Origin: Bacteroidota bacterium
Lineage (GTDB): Bacteria; Bacteroidota; Bacteroidia; Bacteroidales; JACABE01
Length of the DNA: 64,000 nt
Direction of reading: 5' to 3'
Assembly: GCA_013377005.1 (NCBI GenBank)
Contig: JACABE010000022.1
Span: 1 to 64,000 of the forward strand
This document shows, piece after piece, positions 47,860 through 58,846 of the stretch (position 1 is its first letter; each line of letters opens with the position of its first letter). The notes under the pieces are model-generated. The model searched no databases, was not told the origin of the DNA, and worked only from the letters and a program-made list of their open reading frames with translations. The position numbers and the translations under genes were made by a program.

Positions 47860-47912
47860 CGAAATAAAGTTATTATTGTACAATAATTAATAACTTCTTA
47901 TTGTAATCAAAT

Positions 47913-47950
47913 AAAAAGCTCTTACTTAAAATTTGGTAAGAGTTTTTTCT
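47913..47950 (+). terminator. Rho-independent terminator
   Basis: AAAAAGCTCTTACTTAAAATTTGGTAAGAGTTTTTTCT. Confidence 0.7.
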
Positions 47951-48014
47951 TTAAGCCCAAATTCATTTAACTTATTTAAACACTTATTTTGAGCTAATAT
48001 TTCTAAAATTTGCT

Positions 48015-48022
48015 TAGGTTTG
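48015..48022 (+). promoter_or_regulatory. -7 box TAGGTTTG
   Basis: TAnnTTTG upstream of the permease gene. Confidence 0.45.
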
Positions 48023-48043
48023 CATATTAAAATCATTAGATAA

Positions 48044-49468
48044 GTGAAAAAGATTTATTTATTTGTAATAAAATTGTATTTAGGTCCTTTGGTAATGACT
48101 TTTTTTATTGCCATGTTTATCCTATTAATGCAGTTTTTATGGAAATATATTGATGATTTTGTTGGCAAAGGCTTAGAATGGTATATTATTGTAAAATTAA
48201 TGTTTTATGTATCTGTTACATTTGTTCCTATGGCTTTGCCATTGGCAATATTACTTTCTTCGTTGATGACTTTTGGAAATTTAGGGGAAAAATATGAACT
48301 TACAGCCATAAAAGCTTCCGGTATTTCCTTGCGAATTATAATGAAACCGCTGATAATGATATCAATAATTATTAGTGGAATAGCTTTCTACTTTTCTAAT
48401 AATGTAATGCCTTATGCCAATTTAAAGTTTAAAACCTTGCTATATGATGTTCAATCAAAAAAACCTGCTGTAAATATTCAGGAAGGAATGTATTATGATG
48501 GAATTGATGGTTTCATAATTAAAATTGGCAAGAAAGATAAGGATGGAAAAACCCTTCATAATATTATGATTTATGATCATACAGAGCGAAGTGGTAATTC
48601 TAAATTAACAATTGCAAAATCAGGCAAAATGGAGCTTACCTCTGATAATCGTTTTCTTTTCTTTACATTGTATGATGGCAATAACTATAATGAAAATTTG
48701 AATACTTATGAAAATATGCAAACACGTCCTATGATTCGTTCAAGTTTTAAACAAGAATTTCGTAGGTTCGATTTGTCAGCTTTTGCTTATTCAAAGACGA
48801 ATGAAAATTTATTTAAGAATCATTTTCAAATGCTTAATTTAAAGCAATTAACACAAACAGAAGATACTCTTAAAATAGGCTTGAAGAACAAAAAAACTGA
48901 GTTTTATAAGAATTCGATGAATCGTTTTCAGTTTTTAACATCTTTATACGATACTACAACTAAATTTAAAAAAGACACAACTCTTAATTTAAAAAATAAT
49001 ATTCTATCTTCATTTGAAGCATCAAAAAGAAATACATTGCTTGAAACAGCTTTGCAATCAGCTCGAGCAGCGAAAAATGAAATAGATTATTGGTCAATTG
49101 ATTTTAAAGATAACGAAGAATATATCCGTCGTTATGATATAGAATGGCAACGAAAATTTACATTGTCAATTGCTTGCCTGATTTTGTTTTTTATTGGAGC
49201 TCCATTAGGAGCAATAATCCGAAAAGGAGGTTTTGGTTTACCTGTCGTTATGTCTGTATTATTTTTTGTAATATTTCATATAATATCTATGATTGGTGAA
49301 AAGTCAGCTCGTGAAGGTATTCTTGGTGCTTTTCAGGGAATGTGGCTATCATCTCTTATCTTTTTGCCGATAGGTATTATATTAACCTTTAAAGCAACTA
49401 CAGATTCTCCTCTTTTTGATAGTGATGTATGGGCTAGGGTAATAAAAAAGCTTATTAGGAGAAACTAA
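48044..49468 (+). CDS. LptF/LptG family permease (GTG start)
   Basis: MKKIYLFVIKLYLGPLVMTFFIAMFILLMQFLWKYIDDFVGKGL; C-terminal ACLILFFIGAPLGAIIRKGGFGLPVVMSVLFFVIFHIISMIGEK. Confidence 0.92.
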   Translation: MKKIYLFVIKLYLGPLVMTFFIAMFILLMQFLWKYIDDFVGKGLEWYIIVKLMFYVSVTFVPMALPLAILLSSLMTFGNLGEKYELTAIKASGISLRIIMKPLIMISIIISGIAFYFSNNVMPYANLKFKTLLYDVQSKKPAVNIQEGMYYDGIDGFIIKIGKKDKDGKTLHNIMIYDHTERSGNSKLTIAKSGKMELTSDNRFLFFTLYDGNNYNENLNTYENMQTRPMIRSSFKQEFRRFDLSAFAYSKTNENLFKNHFQMLNLKQLTQTEDTLKIGLKNKKTEFYKNSMNRFQFLTSLYDTTTKFKKDTTLNLKNNILSSFEASKRNTLLETALQSARAAKNEIDYWSIDFKDNEEYIRRYDIEWQRKFTLSIACLILFFIGAPLGAIIRKGGFGLPVVMSVLFFVIFHIISMIGEKSAREGILGAFQGMWLSSLIFLPIGIILTFKATTDSPLFDSDVWARVIKKLIRRN

Positions 49469-49583
49469 TAAAATTACGATTAGAAATTAGCATACAAAGT
49501 TCAATAGTGAAAATTTAAAATTATGGGGAACCAATAAATCAGTAGCTTAATAATTTAAAATATAATAACCAGATAACTAAGCA

Positions 49584-50792
49584 ATGAATATTCTGCAAAT
49601 CTGCAATAAACCTCCTTTTCCTCCACTTGAAGGTGGTTCTTTGGCAATGAATGCAATTACCCAAGGTTTGCTAAGCAAAGGACATAAAGTAAAAGTTCTT
49701 TCAATTAGTAGTTTTAAAAATCAGGTTTTATTAGAATCTTTTCCTGAATGGTATTTAAAATCTACTCAATTTGAATCTGTTTTCATTGATTTAAAAATAA
49801 AAATTTTACCAGCTTTTTTAAATTTATTTTCTTCAAAATCATATCATGTGCAACGATTTATTTCCAAAGATTTTGAAAGAAAACTAATTGAAATACTAAA
49901 ACGAAATACTTATGATATTATACAATTAGAAACTTTATACATTACTCCTTATCTTTCAGTAATTCGTAAATATTCAAATGCTAAAATTGTTTTCCGTGCG
50001 CATAATGTTGAACATTTAATTTGGGAGCGAATAGCAAAAGAGGCTAAAAATCTTTTTAAAAATTTGTATTTAAATCATTTAGCATTAACTTTAAAAAAAT
50101 ATGAATTGTCGGTTTTAAATGAATACGATGGAATTGCCGCAATTACAAAAAATGATGCAGATTTTTTTAATAATTCAGGATGTTTTAAACCTCTAACGGA
50201 TATTTCATTTGGAATAGATATTATGAAATATGCATGTGATTATGACTATAATAAAATTGATTTATTTTATATAGGAGCAATGAATTGGATTCCGAATCAA
50301 CAAGGAATTCATTGGTTTTTTGATAGTGTTTGGAATTTAATTTGTTATAAAATTCCTGATTTGAAATTTTATCTTGCAGGAAGAAGCATGCCTAATTGGT
50401 TGCTACAATCAAAATATCCAAATATTGAAATTCTAGGTGAAGTTGAAGATGCGAAGGCTTTTATAAATTCAAAATCTATCATGGTCGTTCCTTTATTTTC
50501 TGGAAGTGGAATTAGAATTAAAATTATAGAGGCAATGGCTATGGGTAAAGTAGTTATTACTACCAGTATTGGTGCCGAAGGAATAAATTATACAAATAAC
50601 AAGGACATAATAATTGCTAATACGATTGAAGATTTTAAAAATGCAATTATTGAGATTGTTAATAATATGGAAAGAAGAAAAATGATAGGTGAAAATGCTC
50701 GAAAACTAATAGAAAAGGAGCATACAAATAACTTACTTACTGATAAATTAATTGCTTTTTATGAACAAATATTGAAAAAGAGTTCGTTATGA
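49584..50792 (+). CDS. Glycosyltransferase (GT-B, GT4-like)
   Basis: KPPFPPLEGGSLAMNAITQGLLSKGHKVKVL, VPLFSGSGIRIKIIEAMAMGKVVITTSIGAEGI. Confidence 0.92.
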   Translation: MNILQICNKPPFPPLEGGSLAMNAITQGLLSKGHKVKVLSISSFKNQVLLESFPEWYLKSTQFESVFIDLKIKILPAFLNLFSSKSYHVQRFISKDFERKLIEILKRNTYDIIQLETLYITPYLSVIRKYSNAKIVFRAHNVEHLIWERIAKEAKNLFKNLYLNHLALTLKKYELSVLNEYDGIAAITKNDADFFNNSGCFKPLTDISFGIDIMKYACDYDYNKIDLFYIGAMNWIPNQQGIHWFFDSVWNLICYKIPDLKFYLAGRSMPNWLLQSKYPNIEILGEVEDAKAFINSKSIMVVPLFSGSGIRIKIIEAMAMGKVVITTSIGAEGINYTNNKDIIIANTIEDFKNAIIEIVNNMERRKMIGENARKLIEKEHTNNLLTDKLIAFYEQILKKSSL

Positions 50793-51955
50793 AAGTATTT
50801 GTTGTCTTATCAAGGGTTCCTTATCCATTGGATAAAGGTGATAAATTAAGAGCATTTAATTTTATTCGTTATTTATCTGAATACCATGATATTTATTTAT
50901 GTTGTTTAAATGAACATCCCTTACATCCTAATGCTTTATCAAAAATAAAACCTTTTTGTAAAGAGATTTATATCATCAATATATCTAAGATTAGTATTTT
51001 TTTTAATCTTTTTAAGACTCTTTTTACAGGAAAACCTTTTCAAATAGGATACTTTTATAATAATAAAGCTAAAAAGCGAATCGACTCCATTATAAAAACC
51101 ATTTCTCCAGATCATATTTTTTGCCAATTATGTCGTATGGCGGAATATGTAAAGGATATTAATATTCCTAAAACTATTGATTATCAAGATGTTTTTTCTT
51201 ATGGTATTAAACGCAGAATTCTTACCGATGAGTTTTATTTGCAAGTATTATTACACTCTGAATATAAGCGGTTGATTAAATATGAACATGATGTTTTTGA
51301 TTGTTTCGAGCATAAAATTATTATTTCTGAAACTGATAGAAATTTGATTCCTCATAATCAGAATAATGAAATTCATGTTATACCCAATGGGGTTGATACT
51401 TCTTATTACTTTCCTATTGAAACAGAAAAGAAGTACGATATTATTTTTACAGGCAATATGGCTTATCCTCCTAATATTGATGCATGTCAATATCTTGTAA
51501 AAGATATTTTACCTTTGGTAATGAAAAAGTATCCTAATATTAAAGTATTGCTTGCAGGAGCCAGTCCTCATTTTTTAGTCAGAAAGTTAAAGTCAAATAA
51601 TGTAGAAGTAACAGGATGGGTGAATGATATGCGCAATTGCTATGCAAAATCTACTATTTTTATTGCACCAATGCGAATAGGAACCGGATTGCAAAATAAA
51701 TTACTTGAAGCTATGGCAATGCGATTACCCTGTATCACAACCACTCTTGCTAATGATGCATTGAAAGCAATGGACAGTAGAGATGTTTTGATTGGTAATA
51801 CACAGGAAGAACTTGCTCAACATATTTGCTATTTACTTGAAAATAAATATAAATCTAATGAAATAGCTCTTAATGGATATTATCTTGTACAGTCAAATTT
51901 TAGCTGGGCAAAAAACATTGAAGAATTAAATCAAATAATTACTAATACTAAATAA
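50789..51955 (+). CDS. Glycosyltransferase (GT-B, GT4-like, resembling sugar transferases of the TIGR03087 type)
   Basis: LSRVPYPLDKGDKLRAFNFIRYLSEYHDIYL, VIPNGVDTSYYFP, IFIAPMRIGTGLQNKLLEAMAMRLPCITTTLANDAL. Confidence 0.9.
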   Translation: MKVFVVLSRVPYPLDKGDKLRAFNFIRYLSEYHDIYLCCLNEHPLHPNALSKIKPFCKEIYIINISKISIFFNLFKTLFTGKPFQIGYFYNNKAKKRIDSIIKTISPDHIFCQLCRMAEYVKDINIPKTIDYQDVFSYGIKRRILTDEFYLQVLLHSEYKRLIKYEHDVFDCFEHKIIISETDRNLIPHNQNNEIHVIPNGVDTSYYFPIETEKKYDIIFTGNMAYPPNIDACQYLVKDILPLVMKKYPNIKVLLAGASPHFLVRKLKSNNVEVTGWVNDMRNCYAKSTIFIAPMRIGTGLQNKLLEAMAMRLPCITTTLANDALKAMDSRDVLIGNTQEELAQHICYLLENKYKSNEIALNGYYLVQSNFSWAKNIEELNQIITNTK

Positions 51956-51957
51956 GA

Positions 51958-53529
51958 ATGCTGGTTTTAAAGAAAATATGGAAAGAAAAAACATTGCTTT
52001 GCATTTTAGTTATTGCATTTGTTGTGAGATTAGTGGCAGTAATTTTTGCCAAAGGTTTTGGTATGCATGATGACCATTTTTTAGTGGTTGAAGCAGCCCA
52101 ATCGTGGGTTGATGGAAGTGATTATAATAAATGGTTACCTTGGTCGCCAGGAAATCAAGGTCCTGATGGGCATAGTTTTTTTTATGTAGGGATTCACTAT
52201 GTTTTGTTCTCTCTTATAAAATGGCTGCATATTGATGATCCTCAATCGAAGATGTTCGTTATTAGATTAATACATGCATTTTGGTCATTATTGGTTGTGT
52301 ATTTTGGATATAAGATTGTTGAAAAGTCTGTACACAAAAAGCTTGCTATTCAAGTTGGTTTACTATTATCGTTGTACTGGTTTTTCCCATGGATAAGTGT
52401 GAGGAACTTGGCAGAAGTGTTTTCTATTCCGTTTTTAATGTGGGCAATTTGGTTGATATATAAAAAACAAGAGTTTAATGAGTTTGCTAAAGAGTTCTTT
52501 TGGGCAGGATTTTTATTTGGATTAGCTTTTTCAACAAGATTTCAGACAGCTTTGTTTATTTCGGGTGTTGGATTGGTATTATTGATTCGCTGGCAATGGA
52601 AACCAATATTGTTTCTTGTGTTGGGCTTTTTAATGTCTGTTTTTTTATTTGAAGGAATTATTGACTGGATTTTATGGGGAAAACCTTTTGCCGAAATGCA
52701 GGTTTATATTCAATATAACATTGATCATTCAAATGATTATATTGTATCTGCATGGTATACTTATTTTTTGTTGTTGGGTGGAATATTGCTTCCCCCAATA
52801 AGTTTATTCCTTTTTGCAGGTTTTTTTAGAAGCTGGAAAAAATATTTATTATTATTTTTACCAACGTTTGTTTTTCTAATTTTTCACAGTACTTTTCCTA
52901 ATAAACAAGAACGGTTTATACTTACCATCGTCCCATTTTTTATTATTACAGGAATTTTAGGTTGGGATTTGATTGTTACTCATTCAAAATTTTGGCAACA
53001 CAGAAAAAAAACACTAAAAGTTTGCTGGATAATTTTCTGGAGTTTAAATTTAGTTTTAATGCCTTTTATATCGACTCATTATTCGAAAAAAGCTAGGGTT
53101 GAATCTATGACATATATTTCACATTATTTGAATAATGATGTTAATAAAGTGAAGTATAGAGACTTTCCTTATTTAATGCTTGAGAACAGTAATGCTTCAA
53201 GTACTAAAATTGCTCCAGAGTTTTATTTAGGGCAATGGATATATACTTATGATGTATGCATAACTTCCCCTATAGATTCTATATATAAATTAGATGCGAA
53301 TAAAAAAAATGAATTTGCACCTCGCTTTATACTGTTTGAAGATACTAAATTACTTAATCAGAGAGTAGATAATTTAAGGAAGTATTTCCCTAATATTGAA
53401 TATGAAGCTACTATTGAACCTGGATTTATTGATAAATTATTGTATCGATTAAACCCAATTAATCAGAATCAAACTATAATAATATATCGAAATAAAGATT
53501 TTTATCCACAAAAATTACAAATTAAATAA
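51958..53529 (+). CDS. Polytopic glycosyltransferase, GT22/Alg9-PIGB mannosyltransferase-like
   Basis: Multiple TMs; FGMHDDHFLVVEAAQSW acidic loop; HSTFPNKQERFILTIVPFFII resembling the GT22 HKEERF region. Confidence 0.75.
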   Translation: MLVLKKIWKEKTLLCILVIAFVVRLVAVIFAKGFGMHDDHFLVVEAAQSWVDGSDYNKWLPWSPGNQGPDGHSFFYVGIHYVLFSLIKWLHIDDPQSKMFVIRLIHAFWSLLVVYFGYKIVEKSVHKKLAIQVGLLLSLYWFFPWISVRNLAEVFSIPFLMWAIWLIYKKQEFNEFAKEFFWAGFLFGLAFSTRFQTALFISGVGLVLLIRWQWKPILFLVLGFLMSVFLFEGIIDWILWGKPFAEMQVYIQYNIDHSNDYIVSAWYTYFLLLGGILLPPISLFLFAGFFRSWKKYLLLFLPTFVFLIFHSTFPNKQERFILTIVPFFIITGILGWDLIVTHSKFWQHRKKTLKVCWIIFWSLNLVLMPFISTHYSKKARVESMTYISHYLNNDVNKVKYRDFPYLMLENSNASSTKIAPEFYLGQWIYTYDVCITSPIDSIYKLDANKKNEFAPRFILFEDTKLLNQRVDNLRKYFPNIEYEATIEPGFIDKLLYRLNPINQNQTIIIYRNKDFYPQKLQIK

Positions 53530-56123
<2,594 letters not shown>

Positions 56124-56264
56124 TTATGCGAAAATAATGAACTTGTTTTACCGTTAACTTAAATTTTGCTACCGTTAACTGATTCGTATTAATTATTTTT
56201 TATATTAATTTGCTTTCTGATTCAAAAAAAGTACTTTTATACTTTATTTTAACCATAATAAAAT

Positions 56265-56270
56265 AGGAGG
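56265..56270 (+). promoter_or_regulatory. Strong Shine-Dalgarno AGGAGG
   Basis: AGGAGG 7 nt before ATG 56278. Confidence 0.6.
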
Positions 56271-56277
56271 AATCATA

Positions 56278-57615
56278 ATGAAAAAAACAACTACATTAAT
56301 TTTATTTTTTACATTGCTTTTTATGAATGCTATGCCACAACAATTTGAATGGGTGAAAACCTACGCAAGTTCAATGGGTGAATTACGTTGTGTAATTATT
56401 GCAAATGACCATAATTATATTGCTTGTGGTCAGAAACCTAACTCCATAGGTTATATTTTAAAAACTGACACTTCGGGAGCTTTAATCTGGAATAAAGCTT
56501 ATAATTATTTGAAAGAAATTTTTCAAATAGTACAAACCAACGATGGAGGTTTTGCATTATATGCTACAAATAAAACAACAAACAAAGGAATGTTTATTAA
56601 AACTGATTTGAATTGTGATACTTTATGGTCAATAACATTAAAAGGTGTCTCACGTAATAATAAATGTTTCATTCAGACGTCTGATAATGGATATGCATTA
56701 GCCTATACTAACACAGATACATTATTTTTAACTAAATTAAATTCATCAGGTAGTCAACTTTGGTCAAAACAATTTTATCATGTATTTAATGCTACTTCTA
56801 TTTCTCAAGCTTCCGATGGTGGGTTCCTGATAAGTGCTAACATAACTAATAATGGATATATTTTAAAAACAAATTCTGTTGGAGACTCTCTTTGGGCAAA
56901 TATTGTTAATATTTCAGGTACTCAGGAATTAATGGGTGTAGTTGAATCAAATGATCATAATTACGTATCGGTTTATAATATCTATGCTGGTTGCGATTAT
57001 ATAACAAACATTAGAAAAATGACTTCATTCGGGTCTGTTTTATGGGAACATAGAATATTGGGTACATATTACAGTACAGCTTGGTCGTTATGTAATACAA
57101 AAGACCATGGATTTATAGTTGCAGGTTATTTTCTAAATCCGAATATAATTGGAGGCTTTGAATATGCTATTAGTAAAATTGACAGTATTGGCGTAGAAAA
57201 GGATTTATATTTATACAGTGGTACTGGTAGCGGTTACTCATATTCCGTCGTACAGGAAAACGATTCTATTTTTATTACTTCTGGATATACTAGTGATGGA
57301 AGTGCAGGTAGCGGTCTTCCTATACCTTGTTTAGCAAAATTAAAAGCAAATAAAAATTTATTAGCAATCACTGAGTTTTATGAACCTACTCAATTGTCTG
57401 TTTATCCCAATCCTGTTAAAGAGGTTCTTACTATAGAAACTAATTCTAATAAAAATCAAAGTGTAGAAATATTTAACCTTTTTGGGCAAACAGTATATAC
57501 TAACATTATTAATAAGAAAGCAACAATAAATACTTCTACTTTCGCAAATGATGTTTATATCATAAAGCTTAGTTCAGATAAAGAAACAGTGGTAAGGAAG
57601 TTTGTAAAAGAATAA
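56278..57615 (+). CDS. Secreted protein with T9SS type A sorting domain
   Basis: Signal peptide; propeller-like repeats (NDGGFALYATN, SDGGFLISANI, KDHGFIVAGYF); CTD LSVYPNPVKEVLTIE...VVRKFVKE. Confidence 0.88.
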   Translation: MKKTTTLILFFTLLFMNAMPQQFEWVKTYASSMGELRCVIIANDHNYIACGQKPNSIGYILKTDTSGALIWNKAYNYLKEIFQIVQTNDGGFALYATNKTTNKGMFIKTDLNCDTLWSITLKGVSRNNKCFIQTSDNGYALAYTNTDTLFLTKLNSSGSQLWSKQFYHVFNATSISQASDGGFLISANITNNGYILKTNSVGDSLWANIVNISGTQELMGVVESNDHNYVSVYNIYAGCDYITNIRKMTSFGSVLWEHRILGTYYSTAWSLCNTKDHGFIVAGYFLNPNIIGGFEYAISKIDSIGVEKDLYLYSGTGSGYSYSVVQENDSIFITSGYTSDGSAGSGLPIPCLAKLKANKNLLAITEFYEPTQLSVYPNPVKEVLTIETNSNKNQSVEIFNLFGQTVYTNIINKKATINTSTFANDVYIIKLSSDKETVVRKFVKE

Positions 57616-57870
57616 AACTTTATAATTAGGCACGACATTAAGGTAGTGTATATTTATACTTAGAAGATTTTAGCTTAAGTCTAGTAATTTATTCGCATAA
57701 AACAACGACCTAAAGGAAGTTTAAGGAAATTCGGATGAAAAATCTATTTACTAATTGAAAAATAGGTTTTTCATTTATTATAAAATTATGGGGTTTGAAA
57801 TTATTTAAACGAAATAAAAACGGTTATCAAACAATAATATTTAATATAATACTTCATTACACTTCTTAAT

Positions 57871-57929
57871 TTAAACGAGAGCTCGGGCAATAGTTCTCAC
57901 TACTGAGAATGCTTAAACGAGTGCTCGTT
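57871..57929. promoter_or_regulatory. Three dyad-symmetric sites spaced 21 bp centre to centre
   Basis: CGAGAGCTCG (centre 57880.5), TTCTCACTACTGAGAA (centre 57901.5), CGAGTGCTCG (centre 57922.5); outer sites in a direct repeat TTAAACGAGWGCTCG. Confidence 0.5.
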
Positions 57930-58002
57930 CTCAAAATCTCAACATTTTAAACCATAGAAATTTTATAGCTTTGTACAACTGGAAACATAGAAGGCTTTCC
58001 TG

Positions 58003-58023
58003 ATTCTTAATTCCTAATTAATT
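58003..58023. repeat. Heptamer repeat ATTCTTA/ATTCCTA/ATTAATT
   Basis: Direct reading. Confidence 0.45.
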
Positions 58024-58025
58024 CT

Positions 58026-58033
58026 TACTTTTG
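58026..58033 (+). promoter_or_regulatory. -7 box TACTTTTG
   Basis: TAnnTTTG 23 nt before start. Confidence 0.5.
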
Positions 58034-58055
58034 CATTTCTAAAAATACATGCGAA

Positions 58056-58775
58056 ATGAATACCATAGAAGTTTGTTTTACTCCAAAACTTTACAGCGAA
58101 ATTGTTACCAATAATAATTTTATTGTGGTAATGGTAGATATATTACGTGCCAGCACTTCGATATGCGCTGCTTTTGCGAATGGGGTAGAGGCTATTATTC
58201 CCGTGGCATCGCTGGACGAAGCCAAAGAATATAAAGCCAAGGGCTATCTGGTGGCTTCGGAAAGAGAAGGCATCGTGATGGGTTTTGCCGATTTTGGCAA
58301 CTCTGCCTTTAATTTTATGACCGAAGCCGTCAAAGGCAAAACCATAGCTTATAGCACCACCAATGGCACACAAGCCATCGAATTGGCTAAAAATGCCGAA
58401 GGACTTGTAATAGGTGCTTTTTCAAATATCACTGCACTAAGCCGATGGTTAATCAATCAGCATTCGAATGTAGTGATATTATGTGCAGGCTGGAAAAACA
58501 AATTCAATCTGGAAGATTCGATATTTGCAGGAGCTTTGATTGAACAACTGCTTACTTCTGCTGACCTTAAAATGGATTGCGATTCGGCCGAAGCTGCCTT
58601 GGATTTATGGAGTATTGCAAAATCAAATCCTCTGGCATATATTCAAAAAGCAGCCCACCGCGAACGTTTGCGTAAACTTAAGCTGGATGATGTGCTTGAA
58701 TTTACTTTTCAGCTCGATACTGCCAATGTAGTACCTATATTGAAAGATGGGGTGTTGGTTAATATACAGATTTAA
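58056..58775 (+). CDS. comB: 2-phosphosulfolactate phosphatase (ComB family)
   Basis: VVMVDILRASTSICAAFANGVEAIIPVASLDEA, GFADFGNSAFNFM, STTNGTQAI, LCAGWKNKFNLEDSIFAGALI. Confidence 0.9.
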   Translation: MNTIEVCFTPKLYSEIVTNNNFIVVMVDILRASTSICAAFANGVEAIIPVASLDEAKEYKAKGYLVASEREGIVMGFADFGNSAFNFMTEAVKGKTIAYSTTNGTQAIELAKNAEGLVIGAFSNITALSRWLINQHSNVVILCAGWKNKFNLEDSIFAGALIEQLLTSADLKMDCDSAEAALDLWSIAKSNPLAYIQKAAHRERLRKLKLDDVLEFTFQLDTANVVPILKDGVLVNIQI

Positions 58776-58807
58776 TTTTTTTGAATTAGCATACACTCAA
58801 TAAAACA

Positions 58808-58840
58808 GAAGCCCGAAGTATTATTCTTACTTCGGGCTTC
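58808..58840. terminator. Bidirectional terminator, 13-bp perfect stem
   Basis: GAAGCCCGAAGTA-TTATTCT-TACTTCGGGCTTC. Confidence 0.88.
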
Positions 58841-58846
58841 CGCTTT

